From NCBI RefSeq assembly GCF_046630445.1, contig NC_092341.1, positions 218,424,501 to 218,488,500 on the forward strand: a DNA stretch of 64,000 nucleotides. The letters run 5' to 3'. Position 1 is the first letter of the stretch. The number at the start of each line of letters is the position of its first letter. The notes under the pieces are model-generated. The model worked only from the letters and a program-made list of their open reading frames with translations, did no database searches and was not told where the DNA came from. Below are positions 1 through 11,790 of this stretch, in pieces. This DNA comes from Rutidosis leptorrhynchoides (taxonomy: Eukaryota > Streptophyta > Magnoliopsida > Asterales > Asteraceae). The position numbers and the translations under genes were made by a program.

Positions 1-289
1 TTTTGAATCTTCAATTCCTTATTTTATTTTATTGCTTTGTTTATCTTTAAAGCATCTCTTTCCTAAGAGGTAAGAATCTATCCTATAAAAGACTTAAAAA
101 TCTAACTTTAATTCTTTAATAAGAATTAAATTATTTGAATAAAACAACTCTTATCCGCATCCACGCTCTCTTGGGACGATAACCTAAAATACTACATCTG
201 ATCGGGTTTTGTTGCTCGTTAGGGTATTAAAGTGTAATAATAAAGGTTTTATAAATTTAAAAGTTGAATAATAAGTTAAGCGCTACTAC
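1..289. other. unassigned AT-rich DNA
   Basis: I see no gene or clear repeat boundary here. It adjoins the Athila-like pol remnant and may be more of the same degraded element, but nothing in it shows that directly. Confidence 0.3.
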
Positions 290-1270
290 ACACACTTTTG
301 ACACATCAATGATTTCAAATAGTAGACTCCAGTCAGGGGCTATCATTATTGGTGCATGCATGAGCTGATTTTTAAGGTAATTGAAGGCTTGTGTGCATTC
401 ATCGGTAAAGAGGAATGGAACTTCTTTTCTGAGGATGTGAGTGAGTGGCCTTGTAATCTTTGAAAAATCCTTGATTAATCGTCGGTAAAATCCACCGTGT
501 CCTAGGAAAATCCTTACGGTTTTCACTGTGGTTGGTGAGGGAAGTTTAGCTATTTATTCAATCTTAGCTTTGTCGACTTCTATTCCATATTTGGAAATTT
601 TGTGCACTACAATTATTCCTTCTTTCACTATGAAGTGGCATTTCTCCCAGTTTAAAACTAGGTTTGATTCTTCACAGCGGGCGAGCATTGTTTCAAGGTT
701 AGAAAGACATGATGCAAAGGTGCTTCCGAAAACAGATAAGTCATCCATGAAGACTTCCATACAACATTCGATCATTTATGGAAGATTGGTACCATACTCT
801 TTTGAAATGTCGCGGGTGCATTACAAAGGCCAAAGGGCATACGTTGGTAGGCGAACATTCTATAAGGACAAGTGAATGTTGTCTTTTCTTGGTCCTCCGG
901 ATCGAGTGGAATTTAGAAATAACCAGTGAAACCGTCGAGGAAACAGTAGGGTTCGTTTCCTAATAATCTTTCCAGCATTTGAACAATGAACGAAAGATAA
1001 AAGTGATCTTTTCGGGTTGCATCATTTAGTTTGTGTTAGTCAATGCAGACCCTCTAACTAGTGACCTCCCGAGTTGGTATCAGTTCATTATTCTCATTCT
1101 GGATGACAATCATTCCTCCCTTCTTGGGTACTACGTGTACAAGACTGACCCAAGGTGAGTCAAATTTGGTTAAATCATCATATCCCAGAATTCTCGTCAT
1201 GGCAAGAGGTTCTTAGTTCGATGCAGGTGGTAACAGTTCAAGCAATGAGAAGACGAACTTTCTCTCGATT
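290..1270 (-). mobile_element. Athila-like Ty3/Gypsy pol remnant (RT/RNase H)
   Basis: Minus-strand translation shows reverse-transcriptase and connection-region motifs of plant Athila/Tat Gypsy elements, such as MEVFMDDLSVFG, NWEKCHFIV and GFYRRLIKDFSKI, closely like those in the larger Athila element further right. It is an old, broken fossil with many breaks. No LTRs, gag or integrase were found beside it, so it is a fragment. Confidence 0.8.
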
Positions 1271-1379
1271 ATGGTTGCGTTGTTTTGGATGATATGGTGG
1301 TTTCAGAATTGTTCGTTACATAATGACAAGTCCTTAAAATATTTTTGTATTGTTCATTCGATTAAATTTTTGTCATTTG

Positions 1380-1496
1380 CGTGTAATGTAGTTTCTGACT
1401 AGAACTCTTGGCTTTTATGCCCCTTGTAATGCTCTTCTAGATCCTTGTTATAGAGACGTTTGATTTTAATATATTACCGTCTTTCCAAAAAAAAAA
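1380..1496 (+). mobile_element. possible LINE 3' end with A-tail
   Basis: The stretch has the composition of a plant LINE 3' UTR (short T/G-rich lines such as cccttgtaatgctcttctag) and ends in an A-run at about 1487-1496. No ORF or target duplication was identified. The call rests on general resemblance only; it could be another retroposed tail. Confidence 0.35.
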
Positions 1497-1696
1497 TATA
1501 CAATTCAATACAATATAATACAATATAATATAATATAATATGAGTTAATAATATATAATATTATATTTTATATTATATTATATAATATAATATTATATTA
1601 TATAATATAATATAATTCGCTATTATTATAAAGTATAGTATAATATGATATGTATCATATTGTATAGTATAGTATATAGTATAGTATAACATATAA
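1497..1696. repeat. AT-rich low-complexity (TATAA)n-like DNA
   Basis: Imperfect runs of ATAATATAATATA-type sequence. It forms the left flank of the first telomere-motif inverted-repeat element. Confidence 0.8.
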
Positions 1697-2336
1697 TATG
1701 GGGTTAATCAAGGATAATCAGTTTTTTTGAGGACAGGGGAAGTAAATTTTTATTTTTATTTTTTCATTTTTTTAATTTTTTTTAAATATTAAGATCACAT
1801 GAAAATATGAACATATAGAAAAGACACTTTGTGATGAATGTTGTTATTTTGGCGAGAAAACACTGAAAATAATAAATGATAACATGCATAATGGGTAATG
1901 TTTTAATTAGATTTTTTTCATCATTTTTTTCATTATGTGAAGTTTTTTTTTTCAAAAATTAGCTTGATTTAGAGTTTAGGGTTTAGTGTTTTGGGTTTAG
2001 TCCCCAAACTCTAAACCCTAAACTCTAAACTGTTTGTATTAAAGATTCAATATAAACCCTAATTTCTATACCCTAAACCCTAATTTCTAAACCCTAATTT
2101 TTAAACCCAATTTATAAACCTTAATTTCTAAACCCTTAAAAAAACTTTAATTCGAACATTAATCATGATGCATGTTATCATTTATTTCTTCAAGCGTTTT
2201 TCTGTCAAAATAATAACATTTATCACTAGTGTCTTTTTTAAATATTCATATTTTCTCGTGATCTTGATGTTTGTAAAGAAAATTCAAAAAAAAAAAATTA
2301 CTTCCTCAAAAAAAGTGTTTCCTTCTTGATTAAACA
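1697..2336. mobile_element. MITE-like element with telomere-like core, copy 1
   Basis: Its ends are inverted repeats of roughly 150-170 bp: a left arm with ATGAAAATATGAACATATAG ... GATGAATGTTGTTATTTTGGC is matched in reverse complement at about 2180-2270. The centre (about 1971-2135) holds TTTAGGG-type units followed by their reverse complement CCCTAAA-type units. It is flanked on both sides by TA-rich DNA. It is related to the element at 3006-3660 but more diverged. No coding capacity is seen. The superfamily is unknown; insertion in TA-rich DNA recalls rice Micron MITEs. Confidence 0.65.
1971..2135. repeat. telomere-like TTTAGGG/CCCTAAA block 1
   Basis: Degenerate GTTTAGGGTTTAG and AAACCCTAAA units, first in one orientation and then in the other. 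It lies wholly between the arms of the inverted-repeat element, so it is part of that element rather than a separate interstitial telomere. Confidence 0.8.
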
Positions 2337-2446
2337 CAATATAATATAATACTCCGTATAATATATATAATATATTATATTATAATAATAACAATAATAA
2401 TATATCATAATATAATATAATATAAATATTTCAATTTTAATGTAAC

Positions 2447-2501
<55 letters not shown>

Positions 2502-2660
2502 AAATATAGTAAGTATTGTTATAGAATGTTATATAATGTTATATAATATAATAATATATTATATATACATATATAATATTATTATTATATATACATATAT
2601 AATATTTTAATATTACATAAGTTATGCTATAGTTTATATTATATTAAATAGATTTCTATA
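2337..2660. repeat. AT-rich DNA with (ATA)n microsatellite
   Basis: A run of about 17 ATA units spans roughly 2448-2500. It is surrounded by imperfect TATAATA repeats that include duplicated ATATATACATATATAATATT segments at about 2560-2605. Confidence 0.85.
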
Positions 2661-2679
2661 TCTATATAAATATTATAAT

Positions 2680-2900
2680 ACTCTCTTCGTCTTAGATAAT
2701 TGTCAACTTCAATATTTATATTTATTTATATTAACTTTTTTGTTACAAAAAATAACTATTAGATATTACTAAACTTCACAGTTTATTTTTATTTATAATT
2801 AGTGCCTAGTTATTTTTTTATTAAATAAGTTCAATTAAATTTTACCTCAAAACTAAGAGTAATACCGGAATCTGTCAAATTTTTATTAATTTAACAAAAA
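2680..2900. mobile_element. possible degenerate Stowaway-like MITE remnant
   Basis: The left part reads ACTCTCTTCGTCTTAGATAA, which resembles the Stowaway (Tc1/mariner-type) terminus consensus CTCCCTCCGTCCC. No clear opposite terminus was found before the TA microsatellite, so this is at best a truncated copy. Confidence 0.3.
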
Positions 2901-2926
2901 TTCATATGAACATTTGTTTGACATAG

Positions 2927-2930
<4 letters not shown>

Positions 2931-3005
<75 letters not shown>
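2931..3005. repeat. (TA)n microsatellite, left flank of MITE copy 2
   Basis: About 37 uninterrupted TA dinucleotides abut the left end of the inverted-repeat element. Any Tyr-Ile reading frame through it is an artefact of the repeat. Confidence 0.95.
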
Positions 3006-3009
<4 letters not shown>

Positions 3010-3657
3010 GTAGGATGAAGAGGGAAGTAACCAATCGGGGGGGAAAAGGGGGGAAGCAAAAAAAAAATTGTTTTTGAAAAAACTTTGTTCACGAACATTA
3101 TAGATTGGATGAAAATAAGAACATTTAGAAAAGACACTTCGTGATGAATGTTATTATTTTGGCGGAAAAACGCTCGAAGAAGTAATATATAACAATTATC
3201 GTGTTTTTCGAGCGTATGTTGAGGTTTTAGACATTAGGGTTTAGAATTTTAGGGTTTAGGGTTTAGATTTAGGGTTTAGATTTAGAATTTAGATTGAGTT
3301 TTTAACACGAACGGTTTAGAGTTTAGGGTTTAGGGTTTAGGGTTTAGGGTTTGGTGTTTGGGGTTTATGGAATAAACCCAAAACACCAAACCCTAAACTC
3401 TAAATCGGGCTAAATTTTACTTCACAAAACATGGAAAAAAAAACGTTAACATTCTTCACGAACAATATTATCTTGAATGTTATTTTTGTCGATCGTTTTT
3501 CCGCCAAAATAATAACATTCATCACGAAGTGTCTTTTCTAAATGTTCTTATTTTCATCCAATCTATAATGTTCGCGAACAAAGTTTTTTCAAAAAACGAA
3601 AAAAAAAATTGCTTCCCCCCGCTTCCCCCCCGATTGGTTACTTCCCCATTGTCCTGC

Positions 3658-3660
<3 letters not shown>
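3006..3660. mobile_element. MITE-like element with telomere-like core, copy 2
   Basis: Inverted-repeat arms of about 170 bp are nearly identical in reverse complement (about 3006-3170 and 3495-3660). Both contain GGGAAGTAACCAATCGGGG and AGAAAAGACACTTCGTGATG. The core (3236-3408) is a TTTAGGG-type block followed by a CCCTAAA-type block. The element sits exactly between two long (TA)n tracts. It is related to the 1697-2336 element and looks younger because its arms match better. No ORF of its own is seen, so it is presumably non-autonomous; the mobilising transposase is unknown. Confidence 0.75.
3236..3408. repeat. telomere-like TTTAGGG/CCCTAAA block 2
   Basis: Includes four consecutive near-perfect TTTAGGG units near 3310-3350, then the inverse motif near 3375-3400. 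Located between the arms of the MITE-like element. Confidence 0.85.

Positions 3661-3746
<86 letters not shown>
3661..3746. repeat. (TA)n microsatellite, right flank of MITE copy 2
   Basis: About 43 TA dinucleotides directly abut the right arm of the inverted-repeat element. Confidence 0.95.
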
Positions 3747-3752
<6 letters not shown>

Positions 3753-4429
3753 TTATATTTTCTTCATTTGAAAAAGAGTGTCTAATCTAATTTTTTATTG
3801 AATTTTAACATTTATTCTAAAAGTGAGTGTCACTAGTGGGTGCTCATAATGCGCAAATTATCGGGTACCAGGTCTCTTGCTCGGGGAGCTTGATTACCCG
3901 AGGTTTTACCTTCTATGAAGGAGGCAATGTGCTCGTTCATAGGAGATTTTTCTCGCTTACCCAAAAAAATGTAAGTTTTACCGTATATTTAGAATAAGTT
4001 TACATAGAGTTAATTAAAATATGAGTGATTGATATTAATAAACGAGTGTAATTAAAACGTATAATATTATTGAATAAATTTTTTTTATTTTGCAACTAAA
4101 TATTTATATTCGAATACTTGTAGATACGGAGTTGGAATTTATTTTAAAAGGGATGAAGTATTGTGAATATTATCTACATTTCATTATATGTTTTGAGTTA
4201 CTTTATATAAATAGTTTTAAAAAATGCTACTCATTTTATTCTTCATCGATTAGAAATTTTTCTTTCTATTAAATAACTTCTTTTTATTTTGATTGAAAAT
4301 ACAAATTCAACAAATTGAAATAGGACAATAACGTAGATAGGGACAAGGAAATTATCATTATCATATTAACTATTAGATAAAAAAGATGAATAGTATCAAG
4401 ATTATTTTTGTCATTTCACCTTTTTTTTA
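3747..4429. other. AT-rich intergenic DNA with an unclassified repeat-like segment
   Basis: No credible gene. The GC-richer part at about 3838-3975 (containing GGTCTCTTGCTCGGGGAGC and GAAGGAGGCAATGTGCTCG) stands out from the AT-rich surroundings and looks like a dispersed repeat, perhaps SINE- or LTR-derived. I cannot assign it. Confidence 0.4.
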
Positions 4430-4929
4430 AAAAAAAAAAATTAACTTCCACTTTACCAACACCACCACCCCCCCACCCCCCCTCACACTTTGTTCAAACA
4501 TTAAAACCGACCCCCAAACAGGGGGTAACGTGCCAAATCAACATTTTCATTAAAAAAAAAAAAACTTAAATAAACTCCACCCAAATATTCAACGGGTCAT
4601 ATCTTCTCGCTTGTAACGAGTTAAATTTTTCCGGCATCATCGTTAAACTCGAAATAATTTTACGAGCACAATATCACTAAATATACGCAAAACGGATTCT
4701 TTTAAAAAAAGGCTAAATATTTGGGGTACTTTTCATACACGTTGATTTTGCGTTAAATTTTTAAAAGTCAACAATTCCATAGCGAAACGCGAAGATGCAC
4801 ATATATTGTTAATTTAAAATAACATTTAAATCTTTCACGGGTTATACCTTTTAGTTCGACTCGAGTTGCGCTTCAATGACATCATCGTTAGCCACGAAAT
4901 AATTTTAAAAACCAAACGTAATAAAATAT
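4430..4929. mobile_element. probable Helitron body, left part (split by Tat element)
   Basis: Non-coding DNA with A-runs and C-runs, ending exactly at the target duplication of the LTR element inserted at 4930. The sequence resumes at 12370 with a Helitron-like 3' end, so this segment is inferred to be the body of that element. Its own 5' terminus was not located. Confidence 0.45.
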
Positions 4930-5507
4930 TAATGGTGTATCCTATCGTATACACGCATAAAGGCACAATATTCGCATGAAAATAGCATCAGGAACACTGA
5001 GAACAATGGTTTTGTGAAACTGTCCGTCAAGCGTTCTCCGCTGTGCAGGCTGCTTCCGTCATGCATAAGCCCTGAAGGCCGCCTAGCGCTTAAGCCCTGA
5101 CCGGAGAACGTCACATCCAGCGCATATTTCGGATCACGAATAACAGAACGTATCACCATCTGACACGTGTCCCCGAACAATTCGGTGGATCTATCACTAT
5201 AAATAGACCCCCTGGGTCGTCATTTTTCACATTCAGACATTCTGACAACTTGTGAGCAGAGACTTCACTTTTCTCTCTCTCACAGTACTTTCTCTCACTA
5301 GAAGTCATCCGGCTAACAGCTATACGCTCAACGGACAAAAGATTGATAAAGCCACCCCACAAGTTTCTATACTTGTGAACCGGGTCTGCAGGGATTATTT
5401 TCCGAGGGTAAAAATCAATCGGCAACATTCCCCCGCCTTTAGCTAGATCACTTCTAGTATTGTGTTGACACACTAAGCCTTACTTCATAAGGAAATAGGT
5501 GTTAACA
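4930..5507 (+). repeat. 5' LTR of Tat-type element
   Basis: A 578-bp direct repeat of 11791-12369. Contains CTATAAATAGACC, a likely TATA box, near 5198, and a CT-rich leader after it. Confidence 0.92.
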
Positions 5508-5508
5508 A

Positions 5509-7934
5509 TGGCGCCATCCACTAATGTTAAGAACACGCGAAACGGAAAAGGAACCAAAACAACTGAGGCCCCGTCCACTGGTGTGCTCGAAAAATCCAAC
5601 AATCTATTAAGTGACAACTTGGAAATCTATCTGTTAATGCCTGAAGGGGATGTACTTATTCAGCCAACGGAGGATACAATTGAAGAAATAGTTGCTTAAA
5701 CTGCATAAAGGCTTAAGCGTTTGGCAACTAATTCAGAGAAAATGCCAGTAATTGAAGAAACAACAACCAAAAGTGCAGAAAGGCTTCAAAATCTTGTTAC
5801 AAATCCAGAGAGGCGACCATTGATGCAACCACGGCGATGTCCATCATTTATACCTTTTCAACGGATGGCGGATGGCAAAGACAAGAAAATCATGAAAAAG
5901 CAATCTATATCAAAGCACAAGTTATCCAGACTACTTGACAAGCTGTGCAATCTTATTGATGACTCTGAGGATGATAATAACTTGAGATATATTAATAATG
6001 ATTCTGACGATGAGATTGATGACAAAGATGAGTTCATGTCTGAGAAACAGGCAGTATTGCTTTTAAATGACATCCTTAAGTAGACAGCTCCGGCAAAGTA
6101 TAAGCAACGCTTAGCGCAGCCCGCTGTCCGTGTTGTGGCTGTGGATAATTTTTTCGCTCTAATCACTGGAGAACAAGCTACAAAACTACCAGCTATGGCA
6201 GAGTCCACTCAATGCTTCATTGATCGAATTGCTAACTATCCATTGCCCAGGAATCTTGGCATACCGGCAATTGGAGTTTAAGATGGTACTACAGATCCTG
6301 AGGATTTTCTTACTATGTTTGAAGGTGCAATGAGGTTGCAGCATTGGGATGACGAGGTGGCTTGTCATATGTTTCCAATAGTGTTGCAGAAAATGGCAAG
6401 GGAATGGTTTGCTAGCTTACCGTCAAGGAGTATTACAAGTTATTTGGATCTTCGTGCGAAGTTTGTTATGCAGTATCAAAATCTTCGTAGCTGCACCTTG
6501 ACACATCTTGATGCACATGAGATAACGATGCATCATAATGAGTCCTTGAGTAAGTTTATGAAAAGATATACACTTGAAGCACAAAAGATACCTGATTGCC
6601 CAGAGTCACAGCTAGTGTATGGCTTTATTTTCTGTTTGGATCAGCGAAGGTTTAGTACACTCGTTCATACGTTAAGGTATGACCTGCCAAAAACTCTGCA
6701 CCAGGCATTGGAAGTTGCACAAAAACATGTTCGAGCTGGTGAGCGAGGACTAAACAAGTTTGATGGTAGCAGCAGTAGCAAACCGCACAACGAAGGGCAG
6801 TACTTTGACAGAAATTAGAGGAGGAATGACAATTCTAATGGTGGATGGAGAGGCAACAATCATCCCAATGATTTTCATCACAACAGAAAGCCAATAGAGA
6901 GGCATCCATTGATAATGGCGCTGACTAAAACTCCAAAAGAGATTCTTTTCACTGAGCCAATCCGGACTACTTTCAATCCTCCAGCACCTATGGAGGAAAG
7001 AGACGGTCCAAATAGTGAGCTATGGTGTGACTTTCAAGAGGCATGGGGTCATGATACAGATAATTGCAAATCTCTGATGAGAGAAATCATCGCAAAGATC
7101 AAAGTAGGAGAGTTAAACCACTTGTTGCCAGGCAAACAATACAGGAGAAATGATCCTTGCAGGAAATTTGCATGGCAGAAGAATGATGGTGGAAGAGGTC
7201 GTCGAGGTGAGAACAGAAGAAGGGAAGAGCATGGCGGAAGAGATAATAGAAACCAGTACGGAATCCGGATCACGGAGCGTGAGCCAACTCCAGATGTTGT
7301 AATCAAAATGATGTGGTTGAATGGTAGTCACTGTGAGGACGGTGAGCAGTCGGATAACAATGTTGATAGCTGGAGATATGCTCCAATCATTTTTCAACCA
7401 ATTCAAAATTGGACCTTGTCCGTTCAGCCAGTGATCATTTCAGCAGAAATTACAAACAAGTTCATCAGCCGTATCTATACGGATACCGGTAGTGAAGCTG
7501 ATATCATTTATTGGCATTGTTTGAAGACTTTTCCAAGGCATGTGCAGGATAAAGCTAGGCGGACGAGTTTGAAGGTTTCAGGATTGACGGGAGCACCGGT
7601 GAACGCCATGGAGCGAATTCGTTTGGAGGTTGTTATGGGAACATTCCCATTACTAAGAACTGAAACAATCAATTTCACTATTCTGGATGGCAATTCTCGA
7701 TTTAATGTCCTTTTTGGAAGGACAGCGTTGGCTAAATTTGGAACAATTACATCAACCGCTCATGCAGAGATCAGATTCCCAACTCCTAACGGAGTAGCTG
7801 CCATACATTCACAGTATGTGGCACCAACTAGGGAACGATCCACATTTGCAAATTTGCCAGACGGCAGCAAAAATCAGAGAAGGCGTAATCGGTTGTTCAG
7901 AGAGGATGAAGTTCAGGAATTTTTCATACCATGA
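5509..7934 (+). mobile_element. gag and protease region of the Tat-type element
   Basis: The capsid-type Retrotrans_gag region is recognisable around 6315-6818 (REWFASLPSRSITSYLDL, ALEVAQKHV). It is followed by a zinc-knuckle-like CDFQEAWGHDTDNC typical of the Tat lineage, then an aspartic protease with the DTGSEADI active-site motif near 7484. The coding region is broken in a few places. The family normally continues into RT, RNase H and integrase, and none of these is seen here. Confidence 0.85.
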
Positions 7935-8894
7935 TCAAATTTTCAAGCCAGACAACGCTGGGCGCTTGGCGTGTGAAGACCAGTTTATTAGCATTTTCTG
8001 AAAAGCAAAGTTTATCAATTTACTGTAAACCATTGTGGTTATTTTACAGTGCCTATGTTTACAATAGCATACATTAAACGTTCATGATGTACTAATTAGG
8101 CTTGATCCACCTAAATTCGTCATTAATTGTTTATGTATTGCACAGTATCGATCAATAAAATTTTATATTTTTCTTATGCAAAGTGCTGCCTGTGACAAAT
8201 GTAAAATATTGCATTTATATCCTGCCCACAGAATGAGAGTATTTTTATACCTCCGATGGCGGAAGCTTTTGTGCCGGCCAGCAACAGGCACAAGGGATCG
8301 GCTAGAAAAAGTTAAAGTTTTACTAGAACGCACCGAGGTAAAATACAAAAATCAGATACTTGTCATGACAAACATTATAAAAAACTTACTTCATAGAACG
8401 AAAGAAGTTTCTATATTATATGAAGGCAAAAATATTTCACAATTCTTTCTCATAAACTTTATGACGGAAGGCGTATGACGGACAGGTTACTAATTCATAA
8501 CCATTCTTCAAAAAATACTTCATATTCCTCATTAAATTTGTGACGGAAAGCATATAGTGGACTACAAATGTTCTACTAATTATTTGAAGGCATAATGTTT
8601 GCAAAGTAAATTTTCAATATTTGATATGTTGTTCATTCAGCAGAAGTTAACAATGCAAGGCATCTGCATTATCTTAAACACTTTTTAAAAAATGCCTTGT
8701 TCAGCTATACAATATACAATTGTACATAGAGAATTTCTTACGTACTTGGTGCATAGGAGATTTATTTTAGCAATAAATATTAAACTATTTGGAACAAACA
8801 TAAAGCCAAACATAGTCACAGAAGTAGTATATATTTATGGCATCAAAAACAGCAGAAGTTTATTACAAACATTGTTCAAAAATTTTTATACAAA

Positions 8895-11314
8895 TCATGA
8901 AAACTCTACACTAAGAACATCCTGGGCAGACGACTCTTCCCTGCTGCACACCTCGTCATAAACATCAATTTTAAGATTTATCAGCTTGTCCCTAGCTTCT
9001 TCAACTTTCTCTAGGGTTCCAGAACGCATGAGATTAGCAATGGCAGGAGGGAGAGTCTGGTTTGGGGCAAGGCGTTTAGTTAACTTGTCCGCAACATCAG
9101 AAATGGAATGGGTACGAATAACATCAACATAGTCATTGTAAGGCTCCCCAACAAGCTTGGATCCAAGAACCTTCGCTATCACACCCGGTATTCCCTTCTT
9201 TAGCTCAGCAAAGTTACCCTCACCGGCCTCTGCCCTCCGCAGAAGCTCAGCACAACTTTTCCCTCTCAGCATTTAGCTGCTTCTTCAGCTCACTAACCTT
9301 CACCTGCTCCTCCTCAACCTTCTTCTTTTCAGCCTCCACCACTCTATCCTTCTCCTCTTGCAAGGCAGTAGCAGCATCTTGAGCACTTTTTAGCTCAGTT
9401 TCTTTAGCCTTTAGCGTTTTCTGAGCATCAGTCAAGGCACGTTCAGCATCAATAGCTCTTTTGCGAGCATTTGCACCTTCAGCCATCTCAGTACGGGCTA
9501 TGGCAAGAACAGACTCCTGATGCTTCTGCAGTTGCAAAGAAGACTCTAGTGATTAATTAACAATACAGTAATTGCAGCGGTTGATTCCCTAAGTTGATCA
9601 GAGCGGAGAGCGTTGAAATGAGGTTTTAGCTCAGGGATAGCATAACCCTGCAAAAGAAAAATGTTATGATCAATATTGACAATTCATGTTAATAGAATGC
9701 AAGCACATAATTGCAAGATATTTTATCATTCATACCTGAAGAAGAGTCGAAAAATCTGTGCCCTTAGTGGCAGGGTTATCAATGAACGCCTGCAGCGCGC
9801 TCACATGAGCAGGAATGGATGGCTCTTGAACATTCGATGATGTGACAGGAGGGATAGTGGTACTGGGAGGTGGAGAATGATAGGAGGCATCGTCTTCCGC
9901 CTCTGCTCATGGAATTCAGCTTCATCAAATAGGGTAAAGTTCTGCTCAGGAGTTTTCAGAACTTTATCTCCTTGACTTTCAAGATTCTCCTCTGGCCTCT
10001 GCTCACCACCTTCAGCAGCCTTTCCTTGGCTATCATCAGAATCTGCTAAAACCACTAACATAAATAAATTAGCAAACATAACAGTTATGAGCAAAGATAT
10101 ATGCAATATCAAGAAAGGGCAATGTTGGTATACTTCTTCTACGTTTTAGCTTAGGGCTTCCCTCAGCACTTTTTGCTCTCTTAGAGCCTATACTCTTCTT
10201 GCGAGTCTTTTTGGTTGCAGGAGGGCTAGGAAGCGTTTCACCAGTAATGTCTATCGAGCCTGTTGTTTCCTGCTCGGTAGTGGTGTCGTCCGCCGTCCGT
10301 TCAGTGTCGGACTCGGACTCGCTATCTGAACTATTGCCACTGCCTTCCCCTTCCTTTTCAACATTAGCAGCAGCAGCAGCCTCAGCTTCAGCAGCAATCC
10401 TTTCTGCCTCTAGTTCAGCAGGGGTTTTGTCACGAGCAGTGATCTCCACGTCATCCTCAAGATCGAGGGATAAGATAGCAGAACGAACAAGCATCTCGGT
10501 ATTTTCTGCAAAAATTAAACAAGGGCAAAAATAGCAAACATAAGCAATAATGGCATAAAAAAGATAGACAAATATATATGTTAGGATGATCATATCACAT
10601 CCTACCTTGGTTTTTCTGGTGGAGTACTGGCACAGAAGTACTTGGCCATTCTTGGCTCACTTTACACAGCACAAGAATACCCTCATATTTCTCATATGAT
10701 CTAGGCGAAAGGCGGAGAGCTTTAAGATTATTTACTATTCGCTTCTCTGCGGTGGTTACCTTAACGGCCTTTCCCACACCAGCATCTATAGGCTTCCATT
10801 TCCGGACCACGGAATACTCCTCCAGAATAACTCCTTCGTCAACAAAGAAAAATGGACTTTTTCAGTCCTTCAAGTTTGAAACTTTAATTTTCCCAACAAA
10901 ATATGTATTTCGTTTATTGTCAATCGTAAGCCAGCATTGGCTAATCGTTCGAATTCTAAAAAGAGATATGAAAACTTTAAGGCAATACATTTCAAAAAGG
11001 ATAATTTTTTGAAGGCCGTGGGATGGATTTGGCTCAGGCAGGCTCTATAGTATCTAAGGATACGGAGAAGAAATTTAGTAAGAGGAACACGGAGGTTGCC
11101 GTGAGTAAGTTGTAAAGCATACAGAGTAATTTGTCCGGCATGCGGTTTATTGGCCCTTTGATTGCCAGTAGGAAGAATAGGGTTGTATTGGCCCTTTGAT
11201 TGCCAGCAGGCTCTCCGATAATGACGATGCTATTGTGCTAACCTCAGGAAGGTCGGTTGTTTCTGAAGAAGAAAGCTCCACGTTCTCTCGGCCAGTACTC
11301 GACACAGAAGCCAT
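8895..11314 (-). mobile_element. antisense intron-containing gene carried by the Tat-type element
   Basis: On the strand opposite to gag, a start near 11314 gives MASVSSTGRENVELSSSETT. Further blocks hold an RKWKPIDAGVGKAVKV segment, an acidic Ser/Glu-rich segment with a basic KKTRKKSIGSKRAK patch, a Lys/Glu/Ala coiled coil (about 9250-9537) and a conserved-looking C-terminal block ending near 8895. Blocks are separated by stretches of 88-100 bp bounded by GT and AG on the minus strand with T-rich acceptors (about 10506-10605, 10043-10133, 9648-9735), which look like ordinary plant introns. Extra antisense ORFs are known in Tat-lineage Gypsy elements, some annotated as putative gypsy-type transposase; their function is unknown. 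I treat this as element cargo, possibly partly decayed. A host gene captured by the element is the alternative. Confidence 0.65.
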
Positions 11315-11790
11315 GGTAATAATATGAATAGTAAAAGTGAAAAAGAAGTAACAGCGGGGTAAAATGCAACTGACCTTGAAAGATGAAAAACCTTAAAAAG
11401 TTGAAAGTAAAAGCTTGAAGAAGGCGATGAAGATTTGGGCAGAGATATGCTTTTTAGATCTTTAGCAAAAGTAAAAAAGTGAAGTTCAAAGGTTATGACG
11501 GTTTATATAGAGATTCATCAATGTATTTTTTATGGACACGATCGTGACACGTGTATGGGCAAGTTTAAAAGTGGAATATACAGAAACGCTTTTTACAGCT
11601 GGTGGCGCGTAAAGAATCTCAACCATTTAAAAGTAATCATCATAATGTCAGTAAAATTCGTCTGTCATCATTATCAATAATGTTTTCCCCGATGCAAATG
11701 GCAAATGTGAAGACTTGTTTGGCATGCGTTGGCAGAAGTTTAACAACTTAATCCTTTTTCAAATGCTTAAGTCATTAAACTGGGGGGACT

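Noticed and set aside
1971-3408. Interstitial telomere marking an old chromosome fusion
   Set aside because: The TTTAGGG blocks are short, degenerate, inverted and confined between the arms of transposon-like elements, so they are element content.
2886-3771. Open frames with long Tyr-Ile runs on both strands
   Set aside because: They are translations of (TA)n microsatellites joined to the arms of the MITE-like element; the two frames look alike because the arms are inverted copies.
4441-4510. C-rich tract as a G-quadruplex regulatory site
   Set aside because: The C-runs are irregular, and the stretch belongs to a probable Helitron body; no gene is positioned to use it.
5153-5473. Minus-strand open frame in the Tat LTR
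   Set aside because: It lies in the LTR promoter and leader and recurs only because the LTR is duplicated; no protein family features.
7049-7406. Minus-strand frames opposite gag-protease
   Set aside because: Shadow frames of the plus-strand protease region; low-complexity Ser/Leu-rich composition.
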